Source: Chromohalobacter canadensis
GTDB taxonomy: Bacteria; Pseudomonadota; Gammaproteobacteria; Pseudomonadales; Halomonadaceae
Assembly: GCF_034479555.1 (NCBI RefSeq)
Contig: NZ_CP140151.1
Coordinates: forward strand, 372,001-436,000
Length of the DNA: 64,000 nt
Direction: 5' to 3'
Below are positions 51,961 through 62,366 of the stretch, piece by piece; the stretch's first letter is position 1; each line of letters opens with the position of its first letter. Made by a program: the position numbers and the translations under genes. The notes below the pieces were generated by a model. It did no database searches and had not been told where the DNA came from. It saw only the letters and a program-made list of their open reading frames with translations.

Positions 51961-52563
51961 TTATGGCACAGCCAAGCGCTCGCCCCACAGCGAGACACCT
52001 TGACGAGTCAATAACTTGGCGGTCTCGAAAAGCGGTAACCCGACTACCGCGGAGTGACTACCTTCGATGCGCTCGACAAAGATCGCCGCTAGTCCTTGAA
52101 TCGCATAGGCACCGGCCTTGTCGACGGGTTCACGACTACGCCAGTACGCATCGATCTCGTGCGCTTCGAGAGGACGCAATGTCACCCGGGTCGTCACGTA
52201 GGTCGACAACATGCCGTGCGGCCCTGTCACCGCGACGCCTGTCATCACTTCATGCGTGGTGCCCGACAGCGCCGTGAGCATGGCGACGGCATCTTCACGA
52301 TCACGCGGTTTACCCAGAATGCGCTGCCCCAACACCACCGCTGTGTCGGATCCCAATGTGGGCAACGACGTTCCCGCCGCACCGGCCTGCGCCTTGTCTC
52401 TCGCCAGGCGTTCCACATAAGCGGCGGGCAACTCCCCTGGCTGCGGTGTCTCATCAATATCGGCCGGCGCTACTTCGACCTCGACGCCGATCGAAGCCAA
52501 CAGCTCACGGCGACGCGGCGAAGCCGATGCCAGGCGCAACGGCGCCCCCAGGGGTGCGGACAT
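51961..52563 (-). CDS. maf: Maf-family nucleoside triphosphate pyrophosphatase (dTTP/UTP type)
   Basis: Maf proteins hydrolyse non-canonical or excess NTPs to monophosphates; the member at this locus in E. coli (YhdE) acts on dTTP and UTP. The 200-residue product has [21 protein letters not shown] near the start, [19 protein letters not shown] near residue 71, and [28 protein letters not shown], split near residues 151-178, with the active-site residues. It lies between mreD and rng. Confidence 0.95.
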   Translation of the reverse strand: MSAPLGAPLRLASASPRRRELLASIGVEVEVAPADIDETPQPGELPAAYVERLARDKAQAGAAGTSLPTLGSDTAVVLGQRILGKPRDREDAVAMLTALSGTTHEVMTGVAVTGPHGMLSTYVTTRVTLRPLEAHEIDAYWRSREPVDKAGAYAIQGLAAIFVERIEGSHSAVVGLPLFETAKLLTRQGVSLWGERLAVP

Positions 52564-52617
52564 ATGCTTTTCCTCACGGCTTGGGTGGCAGAGGCCACGC
52601 GGATCGGGGCAGTAGGA

Positions 52618-53100
52618 TCAAACGATTTTAAAGCGGCGCCGCAGTACTTGCATCATGGTGAACAACCACGGCCACAAGGCAGCGCCCATGAGAGCGGGCA
52701 GTAAGAATGCCAGATGGATAGACACCGGCCCGAAGATCGTGCGCAGCCATTGCTCGACCAGTTGGATCAAGCCCAGCAGCACGAACATAAGGACGGCCTG
52801 CTGCCAGATGGAATAGGCACGCAGGCGTTGATAGAGCAAGAGACACAAATAGGTGAGCAACGACAGCGTCAAGGCGTTCTGCCCCAAGGGCGTGCCCTCG
52901 ATCAGATCCAGCAGCAAGCCGAGCACGAAACCATGGAGGACACCGACGCGCTGGGGGGCGGCAATGCACCAATAAGCCAACGCCAGGCCGAGCCAATTAG
53001 GACGCCACATCAGCCATGCATCGGGCAGTGGCATGACCTGCAAGCACAAGCTCACCAACAGGGTGGACCAGACCATGAGTAGTCCTGGTAAGCGCATCAT
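52618..53100 (-). CDS. mreD: Rod shape-determining protein MreD
   Basis: MreD is a small integral membrane protein of the elongasome. The 160-residue product has about five hydrophobic segments. PNWLGLALAYWCIAAPQRVGV near residue 34 and VLHGFVLGLLLDLIEGTPLGQNAL near residue 55 are typical of the family. Its ATG overlaps the mreC stop (ATGA); a second Met follows immediately. Confidence 0.93.
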   Translation of the reverse strand: MMRLPGLLMVWSTLLVSLCLQVMPLPDAWLMWRPNWLGLALAYWCIAAPQRVGVLHGFVLGLLLDLIEGTPLGQNALTLSLLTYLCLLLYQRLRAYSIWQQAVLMFVLLGLIQLVEQWLRTIFGPVSIHLAFLLPALMGAALWPWLFTMMQVLRRRFKIV

Positions 53101-54020
53101 GGACGCGCCTCCTCAAGCTCGTTGGGTATTTTACCCGCCCCGCCATCCATCAAGTGCAATGCGGCCTCGATATTGACGTCGCTGGTAACGGCTGCTGCCG
53201 CAGGCGAGGGAAACAGTAGCAAGAAATGCCGTGAGCGCTCGGGTTGTGAAAGCGGACGCGCCTCGACGCTCGCGAAAGAATGCTGGCCATCCCTGTCTAC
53301 CTTCGTGATCTCCGCGACAGGATAGCCCTCGGGGAAACGTCCGCCCAAGCCCGACGTCGTGAGCAGGTCACCTTGCTGGATGTCGGCGGTCGCCGGCACA
53401 TTGAGCACATTCAGAGTACCGAGGTTACCGGAGCCCTGGACGATGAAACGCTGCCCGCTGCGATTGACCTGCACCGGCACGGCATTATTGGCGTCGCTCA
53501 CCATCAGTACACGGCTCGTATACGCGGATACGGCAATGACCTGCCCGATCAAGCCGGAAGCATCCATGACAGGTTGTCCAACATAGACACCATCACGGCG
53601 CCCGCGCCCGATCACCATCTGCTGAGTGAAAGGGTCGGAATCCAACGACAACAACTCCGCCGTGATATAGGGCACCTCATCGCGCGGCGCGGCGTCCAGC
53701 AACTCGCGCAGACGCACGTTTTCCGCCGTCAAGTTCGCCATGCGTTGCACGCGATGCGATAGCGTCAGCAGCTGCTGGCGCAAGCGCTGGTTCTCATTCA
53801 CCAGAGCACGCTGATCCGAAAAAACCAGCGCCGCCCAGGACAACCCCTCGCTAGGCAAACTCACCGCCCATTGCACGGGTGCCACCACGGTGGTCAATTG
53901 CGAGCGCACATCGTCCATGAAGGGCAGGCGATGCTCCGCGAACATCAATGAGAAGGCGACCACCGCACATAGCAACATGCGATAGCTGGGCACCGGGCCG
54001 TGCGAAAACAGAGGTTTAAT
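53097..54020 (-). CDS. mreC: Rod shape-determining protein MreC, probable AUU start
   Basis: MreC is a bitopic periplasmic protein that organises the elongation machinery with MreB, MreD, RodA and PBP2. From an ATT codon at 54020 the product has 307 residues and begins (M)KPLFSHGPVPSYR, matching the MreC family N-terminus. A membrane helix at about residues 15-30, a coiled coil (about 65-105) and two beta domains follow, with VGDVLVTSGLGGRFPEGYP-like QQGDLLTTSGLGGRFPEGYP. GGAGG lies 7 bases before the ATT. Other options are TTG at 54047 without a ribosome-binding site or ATG at 53978, which loses the conserved basic end. Confidence 0.9.
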   Translation of the reverse strand: MKPLFSHGPVPSYRMLLCAVVAFSLMFAEHRLPFMDDVRSQLTTVVAPVQWAVSLPSEGLSWAALVFSDQRALVNENQRLRQQLLTLSHRVQRMANLTAENVRLRELLDAAPRDEVPYITAELLSLDSDPFTQQMVIGRGRRDGVYVGQPVMDASGLIGQVIAVSAYTSRVLMVSDANNAVPVQVNRSGQRFIVQGSGNLGTLNVLNVPATADIQQGDLLTTSGLGGRFPEGYPVAEITKVDRDGQHSFASVEARPLSQPERSRHFLLLFPSPAAAAVTSDVNIEAALHLMDGGAGKIPNELEEARP

Positions 54021-54027
54021 AAGCCTT

Positions 54028-54032
54028 CCTCC
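54028..54032 (-). promoter_or_regulatory. Ribosome-binding site of mreC
   Basis: GGAGG on the minus strand with a 7-base spacer to ATT at 54020-54018. It is the reason for choosing the AUU start of mreC. Confidence 0.65.
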
Positions 54033-54070
54033 GCAGACAGGGCGCAAGACTCATATCGACCGGACACACG

Positions 54071-54103
54071 CTGGAAGCCACTCGCGACGCGTGTGGCTTC
54101 CAG
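54071..54103 (-). terminator. Hairpin in the mreB-mreC gap (possible attenuator)
   Basis: CTGGAAGCCAC and GTGGCTTCCAG form an 11-base perfect stem with an 11-base loop, 41 bases past the mreB stop. No T tract follows. It may partly terminate or stabilise mRNA so that mreB is made in excess of mreCD. Confidence 0.55.
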
Positions 54104-54143
54104 ACAAGCGTATCGGCGCTAACATGGCAAGCGCCCGAGTGCG

Positions 54144-55190
<1,047 letters not shown>

Positions 55191-55371
55191 TCACCTAGTC
55201 CAGACCGGAACCCTGTGCGGATGCAAACGGTACCATCGCGGGGGTGGCGCGGCAAGCAAAGGCCTGTCAGCGCTCGCCAGATATGGTAAATTCTAGGGTT
55301 ATCCCCGGCGTCAGAGCTTCATTGGCGCGGCGATGACACGCGCCGCGCAGTATCCATAAAAGGCAAACGAT

Positions 55372-55659
55372 ATGGCGATCGAACATGCAGACGTGCTCCG
55401 TGCCGCCCATTTGGCCCGCGTCGGCCTGAGTGAGGACGAAGCAACCGGTTATGTCGACGACTTGAGCCGCATCCTGAAGATGGTCGATCAACTTCAGGCC
55501 GTCGACACTCAAGACATCACCCCACTGGCGCATCCGCTGGATGCCACCCAGCGCCTACGCCCCGACGAGGTGACCGAACATAGCCAGCGAGAACGCTTCC
55601 AAGCCTGTGCACCGGCCGTTACCGACGGCCTTTATCTCGTTCCGCGCGTCGTCGAGTGA
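55372..55659 (+). CDS. gatC: Asp-tRNA(Asn)/Glu-tRNA(Gln) amidotransferase subunit C
   Basis: GatC is the small subunit that holds GatA and GatB together. The 95-residue product has the family pattern [29 protein letters not shown] (split at residues 13-41) and ends [10 protein letters not shown], with a conserved Val-Pro tail. It starts the plus-strand gatCAB operon, which makes Gln-tRNA(Gln) and/or Asn-tRNA(Asn) indirectly. Its presence suggests that GlnRS or AsnRS may be missing or redundant, which cannot be judged here. Confidence 0.95.
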   Translation: MAIEHADVLRAAHLARVGLSEDEATGYVDDLSRILKMVDQLQAVDTQDITPLAHPLDATQRLRPDEVTEHSQRERFQACAPAVTDGLYLVPRVVE

Positions 55660-55699
55660 AGCATCCTCGTCAGGATTCGAACCAGGAGTCATATTTTCC

Positions 55700-57160
55700 A
55701 TGCATGACAAGACCCTCACGGAGCTTGCCGCCGGCCTTCAAGCAGGCGAGTTCTCCAGCCGTGAGCTGTGCCAGGCGGCACTCGAACGCATCGAGCACCT
55801 CGATGGCGAGCTCAACAGCTTTATTACCGTGATCGCCGAGCAGGCATTGGCCAATGCCGATGCTGCCGATCGTGCACGCGATGCCGGCAATGCCGGCCCT
55901 CTCGCTGGTTTGCCGCTAGCCCTCAAGGATATCTTCTGCACTCAGGGCGTGCGCACCAGCTGCGGCTCGAAGATGCTCGACGACTTCGCCTCCCCCTACG
56001 ATGCCACGGTCGTCGAAAAGCTGCGCCAAGCCGGCGCCGTCAACATCGGCAAGACCAACATGGACGAGTTCGCCATGGGCTCGTCCAATGAGAACAGCTT
56101 CTATGGCCCGGTCAAGAACCCGTGGGATCTGAGTGCCGTGCCCGGCGGTTCCTCGGGCGGTAGCGCAGCTGCCGTCGCCGCAGGCCTGGTGCCAGCAGCG
56201 CTGGGGACCGATACCGGCGGCTCGATCCGTCAACCGGCGGCCTTCTGCGGTATCACGGGCCTGAAGCCCACCTACGGCCGCGTCTCGCGCTATGGCATGG
56301 TGGCTTATGCCTCGAGCCTCGACCAGGGTGGCCCGCTAGCACGCACCGCCGCCGACTGCGCCCTGCTGCTCGAAACCATTGCCGGCCACGACGTTCGCGA
56401 CTCCACCAGCGTGGCGCGCGTCGTACCCGACTACACCGCCGAACTCGAGACCTCGCTTTCCGGTCTCAAAATCGGCTTGCCCAAGGAATATTTCGGCGAC
56501 GGCCTCGACCCCGAGGTCGAAACTGCAGTGCGTGAGGCCATCAAGGTCTACGAGTCGCTGGGCGCCAAGGTCTGCGAAGTCAGCCTGCCGCACACGCATC
56601 TGGCGATCCCCGCCTACTACGTCATCGCCCCGGCGGAAGCCTCTTCCAACCTCTCGCGCTATGACGGCGTGCGCTTCGGCCATCGCTGCGACGACCCGAC
56701 GGATCTCGAAGACCTGTACAAGCGCACGCGGGCCGAAGGCTTCGGCGAAGAGGTCAAGCGGCGCATCCTGATCGGAACGCACACGCTTTCCGAAGGTTTC
56801 TTCGACGCCTACTACCTCAAGGCACAGCAAGTGCGCCGCCTGATCCGCCAGGACTTTCTCGACGCCTTCGACGAAGTCGACGTGCTCATGGGGCCGACCG
56901 CCCCCACGCCGGCCTTCGACCTCGGCGCGCAGAAAGATCCGGTCTCGATGTACCTGCAGGATATCTACACCATCGCCGTCAACCTGGCCGGCATTCCGGG
57001 CATCAGCGTTCCGGCCGGCTTTGCCGGTAACCGCCCCGTAGGCCTCCAGGTGCTGGCTCCGCACTTCGCCGAGGCCCAGCTGCTCGGCGTGGCGCATCAA
57101 TTCCAGCAGGCCACCGACTGGCACCTCAAGCGTCCGGCATTCGGCAAGGAGATGGCATGA
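55700..57160 (+). CDS. gatA: Asp-tRNA(Asn)/Glu-tRNA(Gln) amidotransferase subunit A
   Basis: GatA is the amidase-signature glutaminase subunit that supplies ammonia to GatB. The 486-residue product has the Ser-cisSer-Lys triad regions: Lys in [11 protein letters not shown] near residue 76, [15 protein letters not shown] near residue 150 and [16 protein letters not shown] near residue 172 with the nucleophilic Ser. I start at [12 protein letters not shown] (55700), 40 bases after gatC. It overlaps gatB by 4 bases. Confidence 0.97.
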   Translation: MHDKTLTELAAGLQAGEFSSRELCQAALERIEHLDGELNSFITVIAEQALANADAADRARDAGNAGPLAGLPLALKDIFCTQGVRTSCGSKMLDDFASPYDATVVEKLRQAGAVNIGKTNMDEFAMGSSNENSFYGPVKNPWDLSAVPGGSSGGSAAAVAAGLVPAALGTDTGGSIRQPAAFCGITGLKPTYGRVSRYGMVAYASSLDQGGPLARTAADCALLLETIAGHDVRDSTSVARVVPDYTAELETSLSGLKIGLPKEYFGDGLDPEVETAVREAIKVYESLGAKVCEVSLPHTHLAIPAYYVIAPAEASSNLSRYDGVRFGHRCDDPTDLEDLYKRTRAEGFGEEVKRRILIGTHTLSEGFFDAYYLKAQQVRRLIRQDFLDAFDEVDVLMGPTAPTPAFDLGAQKDPVSMYLQDIYTIAVNLAGIPGISVPAGFAGNRPVGLQVLAPHFAEAQLLGVAHQFQQATDWHLKRPAFGKEMA

Positions 57161-58611
57161 TGCAGTGGGAAACCGTGATCGGGCTCGAGGTCCACGTTCA
57201 GCTCGCCACCCAGTCCAAGATCTTCTCCGGCGCGTCCACCGCCTTCGGCGCCGAGCCCAATACCCAGGCGTGCGCCGTCGACCTCGGCATGCCCGGCGTG
57301 CTGCCGGTACTCAATGAAAACGCCGTGGCCATGGCGGTGAAATTCGGTCTCGCCGTCGACGCCGAGATCCCCGAGACCTCGCTGTTCGAGCGCAAGAACT
57401 ACTTCTACCCAGACCTGCCCAAGGGATATCAGACGAGCCAGATGGCGCAACCCATCGTCGGCCCCGGCCAGGTCGAGATCACCCTCGACGACGGTTCGAC
57501 GCGCAGCGTCCGCATTCATCACGCCCACCTTGAGGAAGATGCCGGCAAGTCGCTTCATGAGGACTATCACGGCATGACCGGCATCGACCTCAACCGTGCC
57601 GGCACGCCTCTGCTGGAGATCGTTTCCGAGCCCGACATGCGCTCGGCCAAGGAGGCAGTCGCCTACATCAAGGCGCTGCACGCCATCGTCACTTATCTTG
57701 GCATCTCCGACGGCAACATGGCCGAAGGCTCGATGCGCTGCGACGTCAACGTCTCGGTGCGTCCCAAGGGGCAGGCCGCTTTCGGCACCCGCGCCGAGAT
57801 CAAGAACGTCAACTCATTCCGTTTCGTCGAGAAAGCCATCGCCTTCGAGGTCGAGCGCCAGATCGAACTCATCGAGGACGGCGGCGGCGTCATTCAGGAA
57901 ACCCGCCTGTTCGACCCAGAACGCGACGAGACGCGCGGCATGCGCACCAAAGAGGAAGCCAACGACTACCGTTACTTCCCCTGCCCCGACCTGCTCCCGG
58001 TGACTCTCGACAGTGCCTATGTCGATCACCAGCGCGCGCTCATGCCCGAACTGCCCAGCGAAAAGCGCCACCGCTTCGAAAATCAGCTAGGCCTGTCTGC
58101 CTACGATGCCGGCGTGCTGGCCTCGAGCCGTGCCATGGCCGAGTACTTCGAAGCCGTCAAGGATGTCTGCGGCGACGCCAAGCAAGCCGCCAACTGGGTA
58201 CAGGGTGAACTCTCGGCCAACCTCAACCGCGAAAACCTGGAAATCGGCGACAGCCCAGTCACGGCCGAGCAGCTCGGCGGCCTCATCCAGCGCGTCATGG
58301 ACGACACCATCAGCGGCAAGGCCGCCAAGCAGGTCTTCCAGGCGCTCTGGGACGGTGAAGCGGACAGCGCCGACGCCATCATCGAGGCACGCGGACTCAA
58401 GCAGGTCACCGATACCGGCGCCATCGAAGGCATGATCGACCAGGTCATCGCCGACAGCCCGGTTCAGGTCGCCCAATACCGTGAAGCCGACGAGTCCAAG
58501 CGCGGCAAGATGATCGGCTACTTCGTGGGCCAGGTAATGAAAGCCTCGCGCGGTACCGCCAACCCGCAACAGGTCAACAGCCTTCTCAAGCAGAAGCTGG
58601 ATCAGGCCTGA
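57157..58611 (+). CDS. gatB: Asp-tRNA(Asn)/Glu-tRNA(Gln) amidotransferase subunit B
   Basis: GatB binds misacylated tRNA and transfers ammonia to the phosphorylated side chain. The 484-residue product has [20 protein letters not shown] at the start, [12 protein letters not shown] near residue 87, and the conserved [20 protein letters not shown] near residue 146. The C-terminal YqeY-like tRNA-binding domain ends [14 protein letters not shown]. Its ATG overlaps the gatA stop. It is convergent with the PP2C-kinase gene 25 bases away. Confidence 0.97.
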   Translation: MMQWETVIGLEVHVQLATQSKIFSGASTAFGAEPNTQACAVDLGMPGVLPVLNENAVAMAVKFGLAVDAEIPETSLFERKNYFYPDLPKGYQTSQMAQPIVGPGQVEITLDDGSTRSVRIHHAHLEEDAGKSLHEDYHGMTGIDLNRAGTPLLEIVSEPDMRSAKEAVAYIKALHAIVTYLGISDGNMAEGSMRCDVNVSVRPKGQAAFGTRAEIKNVNSFRFVEKAIAFEVERQIELIEDGGGVIQETRLFDPERDETRGMRTKEEANDYRYFPCPDLLPVTLDSAYVDHQRALMPELPSEKRHRFENQLGLSAYDAGVLASSRAMAEYFEAVKDVCGDAKQAANWVQGELSANLNRENLEIGDSPVTAEQLGGLIQRVMDDTISGKAAKQVFQALWDGEADSADAIIEARGLKQVTDTGAIEGMIDQVIADSPVQVAQYREADESKRGKMIGYFVGQVMKASRGTANPQQVNSLLKQKLDQA

Positions 58612-58636
58612 CGGCGCCCTAACAAACCCTATGGCC

Positions 58637-60358
58637 TCACCTCAGCCACCACGACAGCAATAACAGCAGCAACAGTACACCGGCCACGGCTTTCCACAGC
58701 GTGGCCGGCGTCTGCCAAGACTGACGTGCGACGCCGTCTTCGCTCCGCCTGGGTGTACGCAGGTGGTAGGCGAACTCGCCCAGGCGGCGAAACCGCAGTG
58801 CACGCTGGGGATCGAGCGCGCGCCGCAGGGCACCATCGAGTGCGGCGTCGATGGCGGGGTTGTAGCGACGCGCACTGGTGTAGCTCATACGCTCGAGGTC
58901 GGTATGGCTGCGCAATTCGTTGGGCGCCAGCGCATAGGGCTGATGTCCGGTCAGCAACCAGTAGATGGTCGAGGCTAGCTCGTATTGATCGCTGCGCCGC
59001 CCTACTTCGGTGTCCAGCGCGTATTCCGGTGCGCTGTGCTCATTTAACCCCACCTGACGCGCCAGTTCGCGCGCGGCTTGCTGGCTGTCGCTTTCACGCA
59101 AATGGCAAGCGCCGAAATCCGTCAGCACCAGTTGCCCATGTGAATCGACCATCAGGTTATCGGGGTGGATGTTCTGATGCAGCACATCGCGGCGGTGCAG
59201 GGCCTGCACTGCCTTGACCAACTGCCGCGCCAAATCCAGGCGTGCCTCGAGACTCGCCTGAGGGTGACGCAGCGCCCAGTCACTGAGCGATTCGCCCTTG
59301 ATGTACTCGAGCAAGTAATACTGATAGCGACGCGGGCGGGCCGGGTCCACGACCTTGGCGACGAACGGGGAGTTGACCCGCTGCACGATCCACTGCTGAA
59401 GCGCGAAATGCTCTTGGTAGGCATTGCGCAGCGACAGCTCTGGGCTCGGGGCCTTCATCACCATCTCGCGCTCGTTGCGCGCATCATGCACGCGATAGAC
59501 ACGCGACTTGGCCGTACGCGATAACACCTCCTGCACCTCAAACCCATCGAGACGCTCTCCAGGCGTCAATTCAGGGGGCACCGGCAAGTCGCCATACAAC
59601 GGTACGGGATGCTCGGGCTCGATTTCCTCGGGCAGCCGGTCGATACGCACCAATTGGAAACAGAATTGGTCGCCGCCGTACCCGCGCTCCTGCGCGCGGG
59701 AAAGCGCCGATTCGGCCAAGCGTTCGCAGGTCGCATCGAGATCGCTGACATCGGCACGGATCAGTTGTACGAAGTCCGAGGGCAACAGGGTGCCGCGTAC
59801 GGCCTGGGTGGTGAACAGGAAAAGATCACCCTGCTTGAGCGAATCCGTTACGTAATCGATGTCGAGGCTGCCGTCCATGCCCAACGCGCGCGACGGATAG
59901 CGATAGCCGCCCAGATCGGTGACATGATCTCGGGACAATTGCTCGAATTCGGCGCCCCGTAGACGAAACACCAGTGTGTCGCCCATATGGAACAGGTGCA
60001 TCTCACGACGACGAAACACCATTGCCGATAGCGAGCAGATATAACTACCGCCTTCGATGTAGGCGCTTTGGCTATAGCTCCAGCCATTCAGGGCGCGCAG
60101 CACGCGATGCGCCGATGTCTTGACGTCCCAATGCTCCGGCGTCGAATAGTAATCGGCGAGAAAGCCCCGTACGCTCAGGTCTCCGGCTTGTTTGGCGATG
60201 GCATTGCGCCAGGTGGAATCACTGATCAGGGCGCAGGCGCCCTTGGCGGACAACTGCGAGCCACCGGGTATCTGCACCGACATCGAACTGCGATGGCGAC
60301 GCCGATCCGGTGCCACGAATGCCTGGCCGAAGCTGATAGAAAGGCTGCTTTCCGTCAA
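58637..60358 (-). CDS. PP2C-like phosphatase / Ser-Thr kinase-like fusion protein with degenerate active sites and a C-terminal membrane anchor
   Basis: The 573-residue product joins an N-terminal PP2C-like domain (about 1-240), a protein-kinase-like domain (about 265-535) and a C-terminal membrane helix (about 555-571, LWKAVAGVLLLLLLLSWW). The family is annotated as bifunctional protein-serine/threonine kinase/phosphatase. In the PP2C part Asp47 and Asp230 remain, but the usual DG is Asp-Ser (47-48), the SDG aspartate is Gln185 and the N-terminal NxD motif is missing. In the kinase part Lys302 and DFG (414-416) remain, but the HRD aspartate is Asn396 (HQNIHPDN) and the Gly-rich loop lacks glycines. 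The TTG at 60358 has AAGGAG 7 bases upstream. Enzymatic activity is doubtful; a binding or scaffold role is possible. Confidence 0.82.
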   Translation of the reverse strand: MTESSLSISFGQAFVAPDRRRHRSSMSVQIPGGSQLSAKGACALISDSTWRNAIAKQAGDLSVRGFLADYYSTPEHWDVKTSAHRVLRALNGWSYSQSAYIEGGSYICSLSAMVFRRREMHLFHMGDTLVFRLRGAEFEQLSRDHVTDLGGYRYPSRALGMDGSLDIDYVTDSLKQGDLFLFTTQAVRGTLLPSDFVQLIRADVSDLDATCERLAESALSRAQERGYGGDQFCFQLVRIDRLPEEIEPEHPVPLYGDLPVPPELTPGERLDGFEVQEVLSRTAKSRVYRVHDARNEREMVMKAPSPELSLRNAYQEHFALQQWIVQRVNSPFVAKVVDPARPRRYQYYLLEYIKGESLSDWALRHPQASLEARLDLARQLVKAVQALHRRDVLHQNIHPDNLMVDSHGQLVLTDFGACHLRESDSQQAARELARQVGLNEHSAPEYALDTEVGRRSDQYELASTIYWLLTGHQPYALAPNELRSHTDLERMSYTSARRYNPAIDAALDGALRRALDPQRALRFRRLGEFAYHLRTPRRSEDGVARQSWQTPATLWKAVAGVLLLLLLLSWWLR

Positions 60359-60365
60359 CGATCGT

Positions 60366-60371
60366 CTCCTT
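60366..60371 (-). promoter_or_regulatory. Ribosome-binding site supporting a TTG start
   Basis: AAGGAG on the minus strand lies 7 bases before TTG at 60358. A GTG start at 60457 lacks such a site and adds 33 residues without family similarity. Confidence 0.6.
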
Positions 60372-60462
60372 GTCGATGATGATGAGACGGATAATTCCCG
60401 CAAGCGATGAGCATGACAACGCAAGACGACGATTGCATGATGCCATGTATACCTCACGCCGG

Positions 60463-60492
60463 TTGGTAAACGCTGGACGCTACTCGTATAAT
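60463..60492 (+). promoter_or_regulatory. Candidate sigma-70 promoter of ppa
   Basis: TTGGTA (60463-60468), an 18-base spacer and a perfect TATAAT (60487-60492) lie 54 bases before the ppa ATG. Confidence 0.65.
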
Positions 60493-60545
60493 TTCTCGGA
60501 TTTTCCCCCGCTGGTGTTCAACCTGCAAACAGCAAGGACTCGACG

Positions 60546-61076
60546 ATGAGTTTCAAAAACATTCCCGCAGGCAAGGATCTTCCCAACGACGTCTACGTGG
60601 CGATCGAGATCCCCGCCAATCACGCACCGATCAAGTACGAGATCGACAAGGACATGGATGCGCTGGTCGTCGACCGCTTCATGGCCACGCCGATGTTCTA
60701 TCCGGCTAACTACGGTTTCATCAACAACACCCTGGCCGACGACGGCGACCCGCTCGACGCCCTGGTGGTCACCCCGTATCCGGTTCAGCCGGGGAGCGTC
60801 ATTCGTGCGCGCCCGGTCGGTGTGCTCAACATGTCCGATGAAGCCGGCGAAGATGCCAAGCTGGTCTGCGTTCCGCACTCCAAGCTGAGCGCACTGTATG
60901 ACGATGTGCAGGAAGTCACCGACTTGCCCGAGCTGCTGCGCCAACAGATCGCGCATTTCTTCGAGAACTACAAGGATCTCGAGAAAGGCAAATGGGTGAA
61001 GATCGATTCTTGGGACGGCGCCGAAGCGGCTCGCAAGGCGATCGAGAAAGCTGCCGACGCTTATACCAAAGCCTGA
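60546..61076 (+). CDS. ppa: Inorganic pyrophosphatase (family I)
   Basis: Ppa hydrolyses pyrophosphate in the cytoplasm, pulling biosynthetic reactions forward. The 176-residue product has the usual family I length and the signature [11 protein letters not shown], with metal-binding Asp residues, near residue 66, together with [12 protein letters not shown] and the [17 protein letters not shown] segment. It has its own promoter and terminator. Confidence 0.97.
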   Translation: MSFKNIPAGKDLPNDVYVAIEIPANHAPIKYEIDKDMDALVVDRFMATPMFYPANYGFINNTLADDGDPLDALVVTPYPVQPGSVIRARPVGVLNMSDEAGEDAKLVCVPHSKLSALYDDVQEVTDLPELLRQQIAHFFENYKDLEKGKWVKIDSWDGAEAARKAIEKAADAYTKA

Positions 61077-61094
61077 CGCGCTCGCTGCCCGCCC

Positions 61095-61133
61095 AACACC
61101 CCGCGCCGGACATTCCGCCGCGGGGTGTTTTGT
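61095..61133 (+). terminator. Rho-independent terminator of ppa
   Basis: AACACCCCGCG (61095-61105) pairs with CGCGGGGTGTT (61119-61129), an 11-base stem followed by TTTG. It also lies just past the DUF2333 stop on the other strand and may serve both genes. Confidence 0.85.
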
Positions 61134-61140
61134 TAAGGGC

Positions 61141-62151
61141 TTATTGCGACCCGAGATCGCTGCGTATCTCTTGGGTCAGTTGCGATGCCCGCAACGTGTA
61201 GTTGGCCATCATCAGCGAATGATTGGCAAAGATGCCAAAGCCGCTGCCATTGAGCACCACTGGACTCCACACGCGCGCCTGCGAGGCTTCAAGCTCGTCG
61301 ATCAACCGATCAAATGCCTTGCCGACGCCGGCCTCCTCGATGGCCGGTGCAAAGTCACGCTTGGCCGCCTTGAGCAGGTGCACCAAGGCCCAGGTGTTGC
61401 CGCGCGCTTCGAAGAAGACGTTGTCGATGCGCCACCATGGAGTGCTCTCGCCATCCTCGCCGGTCTCGATATCGGCACTGCGACGCTCTGAGCTTCCCAC
61501 ACTCGCCGCCAGGCGCTGTGTCTGCTGGTCGAGTCGGGTCTGCACGCGCTCAAGCCACGCCGCCAGCGCTGGCGCGTCCTGCGAGAAATCCGCCTGCTGT
61601 CCACTCAGGCGCCCCAAGTAAGCGCGCAGCGCCTCGCGCGCCTCTTGGTAACGCCCTTCGGCTGACGGAAAGCGCCAAGCGTCGCTGCGCGTTGCCAAGG
61701 CATCGACGGCTTGTTGCACGTCATCGTCGTCACTAGCGATGGGATCAGTGAGGGTCGCGCTCATGGCCCGCACTTGCCCGAGCACGCCCTGCTCCCAGCT
61801 CGGCATGTTATCCAGCCACAACCCTGGCGGCGCGATATCGTTACGCAAATAGCCACCAGGCTTGTCGAGCAAGCTGCCGAGCAGCGTCAAGGTGGTGGCA
61901 GTCACCGTCTCGCCAGGCCGCGGGGCATCCGACGCGGCCTCGGCACTGGACGACTGCGCGGCGCCGCGCTGCACGCCCACCGCGTCATCGACGTTGAAAT
62001 CATCGGGTCGCTGGCTCCACCAAACGCCCAGCCCCACGCAGACCACGAGATAGATAGCCAGCAAGGCGACCAAGGGCTTCCAGATCCAGCCATACTGGGG
62101 CGATTCCAGAACATTGCGCTGGTGACGCTCACGCTTGCGAAAAAGAGCCAT
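61141..62151 (-). CDS. DUF2333 family membrane-anchored protein of unknown function
   Basis: The 336-residue product matches my recollection of the DUF2333 family, found in Pseudomonas, Halomonas and relatives. No function is known to me. It has a basic N-terminus, one membrane helix at about residues 24-44 (WKPLVALLAIYLVVCVGLGV) and a soluble, probably periplasmic, helical domain. GGYLRNDIAPPGLWLDNMPS, WWRIDNVFFEARGNTWALVH and GSGFGIFANHSLMMANYTLR are likely conserved blocks. The ATG at 62151 has AAGGA upstream. It is divergent from aroQ. Confidence 0.8.
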   Translation of the reverse strand: MALFRKRERHQRNVLESPQYGWIWKPLVALLAIYLVVCVGLGVWWSQRPDDFNVDDAVGVQRGAAQSSSAEAASDAPRPGETVTATTLTLLGSLLDKPGGYLRNDIAPPGLWLDNMPSWEQGVLGQVRAMSATLTDPIASDDDDVQQAVDALATRSDAWRFPSAEGRYQEAREALRAYLGRLSGQQADFSQDAPALAAWLERVQTRLDQQTQRLAASVGSSERRSADIETGEDGESTPWWRIDNVFFEARGNTWALVHLLKAAKRDFAPAIEEAGVGKAFDRLIDELEASQARVWSPVVLNGSGFGIFANHSLMMANYTLRASQLTQEIRSDLGSQ

Positions 62152-62366
62152 AAGACGTCCTTGTGATGAAGTTGAGTGCAATGACTTCCATCCTATCATG
62201 CAGTGGCGTTTTTGCTTGTGCCAACGCAAACTAGACAGCTCGTCCGTTTTTGGGCAAACTCCGCCCACACTAACGATATATGGCACCAGCGGCGGCATCT
62301 TGCGTGATCGTGCCGTGATCTAAGCCAATCCTGAACAGGTTAACAGCGTCGATCAGGACCCATGAC

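Noticed and set aside
56336..57124. 262-codon open frame opposite gatA
   Set aside because: It is antisense to the highly conserved gatA, with no recognisable motifs and codon use mirroring the real gene.
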